Assembly: GCA_013816135.1 (NCBI GenBank)
Contig: JACDEV010000004.1
Span: forward strand, 1 to 56,786
Direction: 5' to 3'
Source of the DNA: Patescibacteria group bacterium
Lineage (GTDB): Bacteria; Patescibacteriota; Minisyncoccia; Phycocordibacterales; DATDWN01
DNA: 56,786 bases
Shown piece after piece: positions 15,337 to 24,388 of the stretch. Below the pieces are notes generated by a model. It worked only from the letters and a program-made list of their open reading frames with translations. It made no database searches and was not told the origin of the DNA. Each line of letters begins with the position of its first letter. The first letter of the stretch is position 1. The position numbers and the translations under genes were made by a program.

Positions 15337-16716
15337 CTATTTCGTCAAGGTATTTATTAGGGTAACTTTACTTGGGTCCATAGGTATTGTCTGATTCCAG
15401 AATGGATGAGTTTCTATCCATGCCTCCTTTATGGTAGTAAAGCTTCCAACTACACTTAATGCATCCTTTTTTGGTAAACCTAATAGATCCATTTTTAACT
15501 TATTTTCATCCAGTACCCAAACTAAATTTGCATCCCCTTTTAAATTAAAGCTAACTGTAGCACTGGTATTAGGATCAAAGGCAATTGAAGGATCATAGGT
15601 AAAATTTAAGCTATCAAGATTAGTTATTTTTATAACTTCATCTCCTGCGTCAGGTAAATTTTTACTGACAATTGCTTTTGAAAGAGCTGCTTTATCAAAA
15701 ATAATTGCAGTAGCTAAAGCACGTTTTCTTATTACTGCTCCTCCGTTAGATCCGTTTGCTTGAGAAACAGGATCAAATTTATATTTAAGACTGGAAGGAA
15801 AGAGAACGAAATTGGAAGGAATTTGAGAAACTATGTCATTTGATAGTGCAGTTTGAAGATTAGCGGTAAGTTCAGTATCAGCAGCAGCTTTATCTTCGTT
15901 TGATACAACTTTCTGCATACCGGAAAAACCTCCAGTCATTTCGGTTTTTGATCTAGCATATATTGTAGAGAACTTAGGATCGCCCTTAAATCCTGGAATA
16001 GTAAAATCCTTTAGTCCAATATTGTAGCTAGCTCCAGTCTTATCAGCTTCAACAAGAACTTCAATACTTCCTGCTACTGTTTTTCCATCCTTTACTATAT
16101 TTCCTGGCACACTGACATCTTTCAAAAGCCGAAATATAAGACCATCAGCTGTCTGAAACCTAGTTGTTGCCACTAGCCTTTGTGGCTGTGAACCGGCATT
16201 GTTGTAAATAATTATAGTACCTCGTGCTTTGTTGTCGACTTGTTGTTCTGATGTAGCATTAACTGCTTTTTCTAAGTCCTTACTCAATGTAACGATTTGA
16301 TAGCCCAAATCCGTTGTTGTGTTTTTCTTCGCTATTAAAGAGGTGTTTACTGCAACTATTTCGTTTTTAGGAGTTATTGTTATCTTTGCACTTTTGAATA
16401 GGGCTGAGATACCAAAGGCAGCTGCTAAAATAAAAAGTGTGAGAGCAATGTACAATCCTTTTTTCGAAGATTTTACTGGCTCGTCATATTCATAATTAAA
16501 TTTTCCAATTGATTTAGTTTGTTCAATTTCCCTTTCTTCGTCCTTTTTTTCAATTTTTTGAGCTCTAGGGGTTTTTATTTTACGTTCTGCTTTTGGTTCT
16601 ATCTCAACAGAATCTTCTTGGAGATTATCACTTACTCTTCTACTTCTCATAGGAACCTCAATATTACGAATTGATTTCTTAGCGGGAATGACGTCTTGGA
16701 TGATATTTTTTTTCAT
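15337..16716 (-). CDS. Single-pass membrane protein, baseplate-J-like (CPR family)
   Basis: I place the start at ATG 16716 (MKKNIIQDVIPAKKS), since the frame upstream opens only with TTG. The 459-residue protein has a charged cytoplasmic N-terminal region (~85 residues), one transmembrane helix (LYIALTLFILAAAFGISALF) and a large extracytoplasmic beta-rich region. That region contains LVATTRFQTADGLIFRLLKDVSVPG, the pattern of proteins annotated baseplate J/gp47-like in Patescibacteria. The next upstream gene encodes a PilM/FtsA-like ATPase, a common pairing. Its role in the envelope is not established. Confidence 0.65.
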   Translation of the reverse strand: MKKNIIQDVIPAKKSIRNIEVPMRSRRVSDNLQEDSVEIEPKAERKIKTPRAQKIEKKDEEREIEQTKSIGKFNYEYDEPVKSSKKGLYIALTLFILAAAFGISALFKSAKITITPKNEIVAVNTSLIAKKNTTTDLGYQIVTLSKDLEKAVNATSEQQVDNKARGTIIIYNNAGSQPQRLVATTRFQTADGLIFRLLKDVSVPGNIVKDGKTVAGSIEVLVEADKTGASYNIGLKDFTIPGFKGDPKFSTIYARSKTEMTGGFSGMQKVVSNEDKAAADTELTANLQTALSNDIVSQIPSNFVLFPSSLKYKFDPVSQANGSNGGAVIRKRALATAIIFDKAALSKAIVSKNLPDAGDEVIKITNLDSLNFTYDPSIAFDPNTSATVSFNLKGDANLVWVLDENKLKMDLLGLPKKDALSVVGSFTTIKEAWIETHPFWNQTIPMDPSKVTLINTLTK

Positions 16717-16769
16717 ATCTGGCTTTATTGTAACGTAGAATTTCAATATTGCAAACGTAATTAACAGAG

Positions 16770-17996
16770 CTAATTTATACTTTGCTCCCCCCTTTTCATT
16801 TTAGTATAAAAAAGTGCAGACATAGCTGTAAAAGTATCAAGATTAATTTTTGAATTATTATCAAAATATTTTGATAACACTCCTGAATTCAAGATAGTTA
16901 CGGTAAGATTATTTCTGAATTTGGAAGTATTATCTGTCTTAGGGATTTTGAAGAAACTAAGGAAAGTATTCTCTAATTTTGAATCCGAAATAAGAAACGA
17001 ATTGTTTGGTAAACTCATATCAGGAGATAATATCTGTAGGGAATCTTCTAGGTAAACAGCCCATTCGGCCTCAATCATTGCTAATATATTCTCGATCTCT
17101 ATCTCATCAGTTTTTGATTTCTTACCGCTTAAATAAAGTTGAAGTGTTGAGTCAGCTATTTCATAAGATATGTTGAATTTTGCTGCTATGAGTTTTGTTA
17201 TGGAGTTTGAACCTAATGGTATGGATACTGTATTTTTTATATTATTATCTTCTACTAAGGTTATATCAGTTGCTTCACCTGTTATATTTGTGAGTAAATA
17301 ATCAGAAGTTTTCGCAAAATTATCTCTAACTATAGAAAAATAAACCAAGGGAAAGGAGTGTATAAATATTTGAGGTTTTGGAATATGAGTGTGACGTAAG
17401 ATTAAATTGGCTACTTTATCTTCCACGACAAAAGGTATCGCTGACATAAAAAGGTTACCTTCAAAATTCATTGTCTTCTTACCTAGAGTTTTATCTAATA
17501 AGTATCCGTTAACCTTGGAACTGACAATGCTTTTTTCGGCAATTACATATTCTTCATCTATAAATGCAGCATTTTTTAATAAATCAGTTTGAAATAAATT
17601 CTCTTCCTTCTTTATTATCTTGTTTATAAAATCAGCAGTAACTAAAAAAGGTACTTTTTCTTCAATTACTATATTTTTTGAAACAATATTGTACCAAGGT
17701 GATGAAAAAGTAATTATCACTCTTGAAAATGCTCCTATTTTTTTTAATTCAGGAATAGTTTTACATGCTTTTACAACATCACAAAGCATCGTGTCGATTA
17801 TTTTTTCTGTAGAATCTAAAAGTATTGAGGATGTTATTTTTTCTGTAGAGATGAAATCTTTTTTGAATGAATATAAAAATTTCGGAAAACCTTCAGTAGG
17901 AAGACATACTATTGAGCAAGAAATACTACCATTGCTTACACTAAGAAGAAGTGATACTTCTTCTTTTTCATTTTTTAGAAAAGAAAAAAAGGACAT
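16770..17996 (-). CDS. Divergent actin-fold protein, PilM/FtsA-like
   Basis: This 408-residue protein has the layout of the FtsA/PilM actin-like superfamily: an N-terminal SLLLSVSNGSISCSIV strand-turn-strand, a DYLLTNITGEATDITLV phosphate-loop-like segment (about residues 230-246), and a SIPLGSNSITKLIA segment like the helix before the second ATP loop. Sequence identity to either family is low by eye, so the assignment rests on motif order and on the neighbouring baseplate-J-like gene. It may recruit an envelope machine to the membrane. Confidence 0.55.
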   Translation of the reverse strand: MSFFSFLKNEKEEVSLLLSVSNGSISCSIVCLPTEGFPKFLYSFKKDFISTEKITSSILLDSTEKIIDTMLCDVVKACKTIPELKKIGAFSRVIITFSSPWYNIVSKNIVIEEKVPFLVTADFINKIIKKEENLFQTDLLKNAAFIDEEYVIAEKSIVSSKVNGYLLDKTLGKKTMNFEGNLFMSAIPFVVEDKVANLILRHTHIPKPQIFIHSFPLVYFSIVRDNFAKTSDYLLTNITGEATDITLVEDNNIKNTVSIPLGSNSITKLIAAKFNISYEIADSTLQLYLSGKKSKTDEIEIENILAMIEAEWAVYLEDSLQILSPDMSLPNNSFLISDSKLENTFLSFFKIPKTDNTSKFRNNLTVTILNSGVLSKYFDNNSKINLDTFTAMSALFYTKMKRGEQSIN

Positions 17997-18036
17997 GATT
18001 AATATTTTAGCACAAACTACTCCCTTTGACTCAATA

Positions 18037-19836
18037 TTATTCCAGGATTGCTTTGATGCGACGGATTCCTTGGGAGACTGCTTCTTCTTTAATTATTTTA
18101 AAACAGCCAAGTTTTTCAGTGTTTTGGACATGTGGTCCTCCACAGAATTCTTTGGAATATGAATCTTCCATAGAATTTCCAATAAAATAAACGTTGACTT
18201 CATCTCCATATTTCCCATCAAAAAAATGTAGCGCTCCAGTTTTTTCCGCATCTGACTTTTTTAATACTATGCTATTAACTGGTAATTTTTGCTCTATTTT
18301 CTCATTTACAATTTTTTCGATTTTATGGAGCTCTTCCTCAGTAAGTTTTCTTCCAAATGTAAAATCAAATCTCAATCTTTCTGCAGTAATATTACTACCT
18401 TTTTGTGATACTTCAGAACCAAGAACATCTCTCAATGCCTGATGAAGTAAATGAGTAGCTGTATGATATTTTGTTTCAATTTCACCTGTACCTTTTAATC
18501 CACCTTTAAATTTTTCTCCACTACCCGCTCTAGATAGGGTTTGATGTTTTAAAAATTCTACTTGAAAACCTGACGAGTCTACAGAATATCCGCTTTCTTT
18601 TGCTATCTCTTCTGTAATTTCTAAAGGAAAACCATATGAGGAAAGAAGCATAAAAGCATCATCTCCAGAAATATCTCCTTTTTCTAAAAGTTTATTTAAA
18701 TGTTTCAAACCCGATGTTAGTGTTTTTCTAAACTTTGTCTCTTCAATAAGTAGCTCAGATATTATGTCAGCTTTTTTTGCAGTTATTTCAGGATAAACTC
18801 CCATATAGATCTCTTCAACCATTGGAACAAATGTCGAAAGGAATTTTTCAGGCAACTTAAGTTTATCTGCATGTCTGACTGCTCGTCTTACAAGTCTTCT
18901 TAATATATATCCTCTATCTGTATTGGACGGCAAAACTCCATCCGCTATCATAAATATTGCTGTTCTGACATGATCTACTACTATTCGCTCGGAGGTTTGA
19001 TCAGAAATAGAAGGCTGCTCCTTAATATGTCTTATAAGTGGTAAAAATAAATCTGTTTCGAATATATTTTTTTTATCCTGAACTACAGCTACTAATCTTT
19101 CAAAACCAGAACCTGTATCAATATTATTGCTTTCAAGTTTAGAAACAACCTTGCCATCTTTTTTTAAATATTCCATGAAAACATCATTCCATATTTCCAC
19201 AATTTTTTGAGAGCTATCCGCCTGATCATACTCTTCATTTGTCATACCTAAAGTAAGTTCACCTGTTAGATCGTAGAACATCTCAGTATCGGGGCCACAT
19301 GGTCCCGAATATTCATCTTTTTCTTTTGGCTGTGGCCACCAGTTACTCTCTGCAGAGCGAAAATATATCCTTTCACCACTTACATTGTTCTTTACAAAAA
19401 TGTTTTTCCATATCTCTGCAGTTTCATTGTCTCTGGGAGCATTATTATCACCTTCAAAACAAGTAACATATAGTCTTTGTGGATCAAGTCCTAAACCGAA
19501 AGATTTAGATGTAAGAAATTCATAGCTCCATTCTATAGCTTCTTTTTTCCAATAATCTCCTAGCGACCAGTTACCTAGCATCTCAAAAAAAGTGGCGTGA
19601 GTATTGTCTCCAATTGAGTCGATATCAACTGTTCTAACACATTTTTGAGCACTAGCTAACCTAGTACCTAATGGGTGCTTCTCTCCCAAAAGATAAGGTA
19701 CGAGAGGTTGCATTCCTGCAGTATTAAATAATACTGACGGATCATTTTCTGGGACAAGTGAAGCAGATGAAATAACCGCATGTCCGCGTTCTTTGAAAAA
19801 ATCTAAAAAACGACTACGTATCTCTTGGGATGTCAT
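18037..19836 (-). CDS. alaS: Alanyl-tRNA synthetase, short form without C-Ala domain
   Basis: The start is ATG 19836 (MTSQEIRSRFLDFF), not the upstream TTG at 19854. The class II catalytic domain shows LVPENDPSVLFNTAGMQPLVPYL, THATFFEMLGNWSLGDYWK and CGPDTEMFYD. The editing domain has HTATHLLHQAL and the zinc/editing Cys-His in FCGGPHV. The protein ends at about 599 residues, just after the editing domain, whereas usual AlaRS is about 870 and carries the C-Ala domain. Short forms are plausible in streamlined genomes. Confidence 0.95.
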   Translation of the reverse strand: MTSQEIRSRFLDFFKERGHAVISSASLVPENDPSVLFNTAGMQPLVPYLLGEKHPLGTRLASAQKCVRTVDIDSIGDNTHATFFEMLGNWSLGDYWKKEAIEWSYEFLTSKSFGLGLDPQRLYVTCFEGDNNAPRDNETAEIWKNIFVKNNVSGERIYFRSAESNWWPQPKEKDEYSGPCGPDTEMFYDLTGELTLGMTNEEYDQADSSQKIVEIWNDVFMEYLKKDGKVVSKLESNNIDTGSGFERLVAVVQDKKNIFETDLFLPLIRHIKEQPSISDQTSERIVVDHVRTAIFMIADGVLPSNTDRGYILRRLVRRAVRHADKLKLPEKFLSTFVPMVEEIYMGVYPEITAKKADIISELLIEETKFRKTLTSGLKHLNKLLEKGDISGDDAFMLLSSYGFPLEITEEIAKESGYSVDSSGFQVEFLKHQTLSRAGSGEKFKGGLKGTGEIETKYHTATHLLHQALRDVLGSEVSQKGSNITAERLRFDFTFGRKLTEEELHKIEKIVNEKIEQKLPVNSIVLKKSDAEKTGALHFFDGKYGDEVNVYFIGNSMEDSYSKEFCGGPHVQNTEKLGCFKIIKEEAVSQGIRRIKAILE

Positions 19837-19888
19837 AAAGTTATATTGCCACAATTTAGAATAAACTTAAAGGATGACAGTTTATATA

Positions 19889-20500
19889 TCATTGTGAGTA
19901 TTTTTTTAATATTTGAAAGTCTTTTAGCATTTTCTGTTTATTTTTTCTGTTATACAACGCAAAAGCTGGGTGAAATAAATGTACGATAACTACCCTACCA
20001 AAATTTGAAGCTATAACAAATTGCTTACCATGTACTTTTGATATTGGAAGAAAAGGACTTTTTTTGCCAAAATACTCCATTATATAGTTCATTGGAATGC
20101 GTCCTAAGGTCGCTATAACCTTTGGCTTAATTATCTCAATTTGTTTATTTAAAAAAGGAGCATATAGCTCTATTTCCATTTTCGTTGGATTTCTGTTTTC
20201 TGGTGGACGATCTTTTACTATATTTGTGATATATACATCATCTCTATTTAGGTTTATTGACTCTAGCAATTCATTCAAGACTTTTCCAGAAGCACCACTG
20301 AAGGGTTTGCCTTTTTGTGCTTCATTTTTTCCCGGAGCTTCACCAATAAACATTATCGAAGCTTTGATACTTCCCTCACCTATTACTGGAATATATTTAT
20401 TACGTTGACGAAAAATATATAAAGGAGATTTTTTAAAATTTAAAAGCTTTTTTTCCAAAGCTAGCATCTCTTTCAGACGGTTATTGTGAGATGCACTCAT
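19889..20500 (-). CDS. Uracil-DNA glycosylase, family 4-like, lacking iron-sulfur cysteines
   Basis: This 203-residue protein shows family 4 UDG motifs: SIMFIGEAPGKNEAQKGKPFSGASGKVL (motif A, GEAPGxxE), VYITNIVKDRPPENRNPT, and the active-site strand VVIVHLFHPAFAL (motif with HPA). Family 4 enzymes remove uracil from DNA and normally bind a 4Fe-4S cluster with four cysteines. This protein has no cysteine at all; the positions expected to bind iron are replaced (for example ELYAPFL instead of a Cys). It therefore probably folds without the cluster. Confidence 0.85.
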   Translation of the reverse strand: MSASHNNRLKEMLALEKKLLNFKKSPLYIFRQRNKYIPVIGEGSIKASIMFIGEAPGKNEAQKGKPFSGASGKVLNELLESINLNRDDVYITNIVKDRPPENRNPTKMEIELYAPFLNKQIEIIKPKVIATLGRIPMNYIMEYFGKKSPFLPISKVHGKQFVIASNFGRVVIVHLFHPAFALYNRKNKQKMLKDFQILKKYSQ

Positions 20501-20515
20501 TATAATTAATTTTAT

Positions 20516-21130
20516 TTAAATATATTTTTTATTTCTAATAACAGAATCTTTAGGAAACCACCAATCATTTGAATTAGTATTCATTATGGCATCTGCTATA
20601 AGCTTACCATTTGGAGTTTTAAGTCTATCTATCCCAATTTGAGCCCATTCTATAGCACGGGAATTCCCTGTATCGATTTGTTCTTTGAGCGCCAATATCC
20701 ATTCCAAAGTATCAGCATCTTTAACTAACATTGCTTCTTTTGATGCTCTTTTTTCATATTCTTCTAAGGTGTCAAACATATCCTTCCCAAAAGGTACTGA
20801 GTCTGAGATATCTTTAACCGCACTATGTTCTTTTCTTTCAACGTATTTTTGATGTATATGATTTAAGTCTGAAATACGTGTCTCAGAGATATCATGAAGA
20901 AGACACATTTTTAAAACTTTTAATACATCTATATCACTATCCATTTGAGCCATGGCATAACCTATGAAAGTAGTGCGAGTGACATGCTCGGCAACGGATT
21001 GCTCTCCGGTCCCTAGAAAATGAAACCCACTACGAGGAGTCTTTGCAAGCATACCAACTTCAAATAGGAAGTTAGCAATGCTTTTATTTGAGTTACTTAC
21101 TGATTTTTTTTTATTATTTACCTTTTTCAT
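20516..21130 (-). CDS. HD-domain phosphohydrolase (YfbR-like nucleotidase family)
   Basis: This 204-residue protein has the HD-superfamily metal ligands in order: SVAEHVTRTTFIGYAM, CLLHDISETRISDLNH and VKDADTLEWILAL. The layout matches 5'-deoxynucleotidase/HD hydrolases that hydrolyse nucleoside monophosphates or related substrates. It is two bases from the ATP-cone nuclease gene upstream and 15 bases from the UDG gene downstream, suggesting a DNA-maintenance or nucleotide-pool operon. Substrate cannot be told from sequence. Confidence 0.8.
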   Translation of the reverse strand: MKKVNNKKKSVSNSNKSIANFLFEVGMLAKTPRSGFHFLGTGEQSVAEHVTRTTFIGYAMAQMDSDIDVLKVLKMCLLHDISETRISDLNHIHQKYVERKEHSAVKDISDSVPFGKDMFDTLEEYEKRASKEAMLVKDADTLEWILALKEQIDTGNSRAIEWAQIGIDRLKTPNGKLIADAIMNTNSNDWWFPKDSVIRNKKYI

Positions 21131-21132
21131 TA

Positions 21133-21969
21133 TTACAGTGAATTAATCTCATCTATTACTTTTTCTCTTCCTTCCTCGCTCATCCCCATAGCAGTCAGCA
21201 GATCAGAGTTTTCCTTTATAGTCTTACAAAGAACAATACCTTGATCCAAGAGAACTTTTTTTTCTCTTCCATTCATTGTTAATAAACAAGTAAGTGGATG
21301 TAACTTGGCTTCAATTATCATATCGTGCAAATTGCCTTTGGGTGGATAATTCCAACCTACCATTTTCATTCCACCTTGGCATGATCCATATTCGATTGCT
21401 GTTGAAGTGAATTTTGTGTTAGTTACTAACCATCCTTCATCAAGCTGCCTTTCTTTTCCATACCTATAAGTCATTTTACTGAGATCTGCAAACCTAGCGT
21501 TCACATACAGTGCAATTTTAAGATCAGATTTTATTCCAAGCTCGTTGTGGAATTTGGCTTCAACCATGATTAACTTTTCACTATTCCAAGCAACAACATC
21601 AACTTCATGTTCAACACAAAATCCTTTTATTATCTTTCCAGTTTCAGCTGTATAACCTTTTTCTCGAAATATCTCAGCAACAAAATCCTCAAAAGGAAAA
21701 CCAGAAGGCCCTAAATCCATGATAGCTCTTTTCAATGAATACTTAAGTGCTATTGGCTTTTCTTTTGAATGTAGTAGATCAAATGCATGCTTGTATATTT
21801 CATGAGTAGTGATGTCTTGTGTAAGGTGTTCTCTTATATGTTGAATAGTTTCTTCTGCAGCAACACTTGATGCCCCTGCTTTTTTTAAAGAATGCTCAAG
21901 TTTACTTATATCAAAAGGCTCTCTATTTCCATTAGCTTTGATTACGAATATATCACTAGTATTTTGCAT
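21133..21969 (-). CDS. ATP-cone domain fused to a restriction-endonuclease-like domain
   Basis: Residues ~8-95 form an ATP-cone (VIKANGNREPFDISKLEHSLKKAG, then DITTHEIYKHAFDLLH and YSLKRAI), the nucleotide-sensing domain of NrdR and class I ribonucleotide reductases. Residues ~95-215 look like a PD-(D/E)xK nuclease fold: FPFEDFVAEIFREKGY, HEVDVVAW and LIMVEAKFHNE supply the Asp and Glu-x-Lys. The combination suggests a nuclease controlled by dATP/ATP. It starts a three-gene operon with the HD hydrolase and UDG and has a GATAAT box six bases before ATG. Confidence 0.75.
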   Translation of the reverse strand: MQNTSDIFVIKANGNREPFDISKLEHSLKKAGASSVAAEETIQHIREHLTQDITTHEIYKHAFDLLHSKEKPIALKYSLKRAIMDLGPSGFPFEDFVAEIFREKGYTAETGKIIKGFCVEHEVDVVAWNSEKLIMVEAKFHNELGIKSDLKIALYVNARFADLSKMTYRYGKERQLDEGWLVTNTKFTSTAIEYGSCQGGMKMVGWNYPPKGNLHDMIIEAKLHPLTCLLTMNGREKKVLLDQGIVLCKTIKENSDLLTAMGMSEEGREKVIDEINSL

Positions 21970-21975
21970 ACTTTG

Positions 21976-21981
21976 ATTATC
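21976..21981 (-). promoter_or_regulatory. -10 box (GATAAT), predicted leaderless
   Basis: GATAAT ends six bases before the ATG of the ATP-cone nuclease gene. Confidence 0.5.
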
Positions 21982-22004
21982 GCATAAAAGAAATTATCGG
22001 CAAA

Positions 22005-23084
22005 TTAATACACTTTTTCAATGATTCCCCCTCCAACGACCTTATTATCGTCATATAAGACAGCTGATTGACCAATCGCTATTCCATTTTGAAGTTCGTT
22101 AAAAGAAATATCGTATCCATCTTTAGTTTTGGTTAGTGTACATTTTTGTTTTTCTTGTCTATATCGAATTCTAACAGTTAAGGATTCAGAGTTAGAAAAA
22201 AATCCAGATACAAAATGCAAATCAAAAATAGAAATCTTACTAATGCTATAGATTTCTTTAGTATCATTTTCCTTTGAAGCTACCGTGATTGTATTATTCT
22301 CAATATCTTTTGATATGACAAAAAATCTAGGGTCAACAGAGGATTTTTTTAGGATAGTAAATCCATGTCTTTGTCCGATAGTATAGAAAAAAGCACCATC
22401 ATGATTACCTATAACTTCTTTATCTAAGTTCAACACATTACCAGGTTTAATTTTCATATAATGCGACAAGAAATCCTTCATATCAACTTTTCCTATAAAA
22501 CATAACCCTTGACTGTCTTTTTTCGTAGCTGTAGGCAAGCCGAATTTTACTGCTAATTTCCTGACTTCAGGTTTCGTCATTTTTCCCACAGGAAAGAGTG
22601 TGTGACTTAATTGCTCTTGAGTTAGAGTGTACAAAAAATATGATTGATCTTTTTCCTTATCAACACTTTCCAATAATTCATATTTCTTACTTTTTACTTC
22701 TACCTTTGCGTAATGACCTGTAGCAATAAAATCTGCTCCCAATTCAAGTGCCTTGTTAAGGAAGACACCAAATTTCACATATTTATTACAAAATATATCA
22801 GGATTAGGTACTCTCCCAGCTCTATATTCAGAGATCATATAGTCCACCACCTCCTTTTTGTATTCATCTGTGCAATCTAAAGTCATGAAAGGAACATCAA
22901 GAGTCGCACATACCCTCATAGCACTTCGCTTCTCTTCTTTCCAATCACAAGGCAAGAAATCAGGTTGCCAAACCTTCAAAAACACACCTGTTACATCATA
23001 TCCACCTTCTTTGAGGAGCGCCAAAGCAACTGAGGAATCAACCCCACCAGATACCCCAACAAAAACTTTCGGCTTTTTTAACAT
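22005..23084 (-). CDS. mnmA: tRNA-specific 2-thiouridylase MnmA
   Basis: MnmA adds the 2-thio group to U34 of Lys, Glu and Gln tRNAs. The PP-loop is VGVSGGVDSSVALALL (residues ~4-19). The family landmarks are NPDIFCNKYVKFG with the first catalytic Cys, ATGHYAKV, KDQSYFLYTL, GLCFIGKVDMKDFL with the second catalytic Cys, and YTIGQRHG. The C-terminal beta domain ends VVGGGIIEKVY. At 359 residues it is a normal length. The start ATG is six bases after TATAAA. Confidence 0.96.
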   Translation of the reverse strand: MLKKPKVFVGVSGGVDSSVALALLKEGGYDVTGVFLKVWQPDFLPCDWKEEKRSAMRVCATLDVPFMTLDCTDEYKKEVVDYMISEYRAGRVPNPDIFCNKYVKFGVFLNKALELGADFIATGHYAKVEVKSKKYELLESVDKEKDQSYFLYTLTQEQLSHTLFPVGKMTKPEVRKLAVKFGLPTATKKDSQGLCFIGKVDMKDFLSHYMKIKPGNVLNLDKEVIGNHDGAFFYTIGQRHGFTILKKSSVDPRFFVISKDIENNTITVASKENDTKEIYSISKISIFDLHFVSGFFSNSESLTVRIRYRQEKQKCTLTKTKDGYDISFNELQNGIAIGQSAVLYDDNKVVGGGIIEKVY

Positions 23085-23090
23085 GTCATC

Positions 23091-23096
23091 TTTATA
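23091..23096 (-). promoter_or_regulatory. -10 box (TATAAA) of mnmA, predicted leaderless
   Basis: TATAAA then six bases and the mnmA ATG. It separates mnmA from the unexplained region upstream. Confidence 0.5.
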
Positions 23097-23097
23097 C

Positions 23098-23386
23098 CAA
23101 AAAACAACCTGAAATCATAACTTTTAAGAACACTGCACAAGAGATTAGAAAACAAGAGTCGGAGACCGGCTGAAGACATTGTTTGACGAAGTGTATTCAC
23201 GAGGAGTTTGTCGAAAAGCCGAGATCGGAGACGCTTTGTTTTCTTGATTGACGAGTGAGAAGTGAGCGACCTTACTTCGCAAGACCTTGAGCGTTTTGTA
23301 CTTAAAATGTGAAAGGTGTACAGCTCCTGTAAGGAGGAGAAAAATCGTACCAACGATTTATGCGGCCTTCGAAAATAAATAAAATG
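23098..23386. repeat. GC-richer non-coding region, probable repeat or structured element
   Basis: About 290 bases between mltG and mnmA differ in composition from the flanks and hold no convincing gene; a 91-codon minus frame overlaps the mnmA start. Features seen are GAGTCGGAGACCGGCT and a related CCGAGATCGGAGACGCT, a TTTGTCGAAAAGCC segment like widespread intergenic repeats, and CTCCTGTAAGGAG. AAATCG-TACCAA-CGATTT then follows as a hairpin, similar to the hairpin in the 10927-11013 element. It may be a decayed repeat or a structured RNA. Confidence 0.4.
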
Positions 23387-23389
23387 AAA

Positions 23390-24388
23390 TCATTTATTTA
23401 AATACAATTCTCTATTTCTTTTATGCTCCTCGAAGGTATTCGCATAATACATATCACCAGATTTACTTGATAAGAAATATAGATAATTAGTGGTAATTGG
23501 ATTTACAGCTGAAAAGATTGCATCTAATCCAGGATTATCAATTGGACCTGGAGGAAGTCCTGCGTATTTGTAAGTGTTATATGGAGATTCCAAAGTAAGG
23601 TCTTTTGCGGTTAATTCATAAGTATTTTTACCGTTTACATAAGAAAATGTAGAATCTACTTGAAGAGCCATACCTAATTGCAATCTTTTCCACAAAATAC
23701 CAGATATGATTCTCCTGCTTTGAGTTGTTCTTGCTTCAGCTTCAAGAATAGAAGCCATTGTGATTATATCCTTAAGAGAATGTGTTGAAGTAGCTATCCC
23801 AGTTACAGTCTTAATCTTTTCAATAAAATTATTATTCATACTGTTTATAATTGTCTCTGGCTGTATTGTAAGCGACATGAAATATGTATCAGGAAAAAGA
23901 TAACCTTCTTCCTTCTTAGCCATTAGCAAAAAAGCAGGTTTATCAAAGTTTATTAAATTTTTCTGCATATAATCCGCGATTTGAAATATATTCCAACCTT
24001 CAGGAATAGTAAGTTTAGCTACAGGAATATGATATTCACCACTTACCAATCTTGATGCAATATCAAAAGGACCCTCTGCTTTATCCAATAAATAATCTCC
24101 TGCTTTTACTTTTTTTTCCCCCCCTAAAACGATAACTGTTGACCGAAATACCAAAGGTGATTTTATTATCTTGGCTTTATAAAGATTGTTAGTGATGTCT
24201 TGCAGTGATTCACCATTATCTACTGTGAAAACCTGTCCTAATGGAAAACCTTGTGGAGGTAGATGTAGATATCTATAAAAGGAAAATAACAAAATTAAAC
24301 TAATAGACAAATACCAGAAATTTTTTTTATTTTGGGGGACATTAAACCATGCAATAAGTTGCAACTTTATTTCTTCGTAACTTCTCAT
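23390..24388 (-). CDS. mltG: Endolytic murein transglycosylase MltG (first copy)
   Basis: This 332-residue protein has one N-terminal transmembrane helix (FWYLSISLILLFSFYRYL), a LysM-like region (TVDNGESLQDITNNLYKAKII) and the YceG catalytic domain. The domain contains TMASILEAEART with the catalytic Glu, LQVDSTFSYVNG, and SPYNTYKYAGLPPGPIDNPGLDAI. MltG cuts nascent glycan strands and sets their length. Its start overlaps the stop of the upstream gene (ATGA), so it is translated together with the 24385-25638 membrane protein. Confidence 0.94.
   Translation of the reverse strand: MRSYEEIKLQLIAWFNVPQNKKNFWYLSISLILLFSFYRYLHLPPQGFPLGQVFTVDNGESLQDITNNLYKAKIIKSPLVFRSTVIVLGGEKKVKAGDYLLDKAEGPFDIASRLVSGEYHIPVAKLTIPEGWNIFQIADYMQKNLINFDKPAFLLMAKKEEGYLFPDTYFMSLTIQPETIINSMNNNFIEKIKTVTGIATSTHSLKDIITMASILEAEARTTQSRRIISGILWKRLQLGMALQVDSTFSYVNGKNTYELTAKDLTLESPYNTYKYAGLPPGPIDNPGLDAIFSAVNPITTNYLYFLSSKSGDMYYANTFEEHKRNRELYLNK

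Noticed and set aside
23078-23353. 91-codon minus-strand frame before mnmA
   Set aside because: It runs through the mnmA promoter and into its start, has repeat-like Ser/Arg/Leu composition, and belongs to a region with other stem-loop features.
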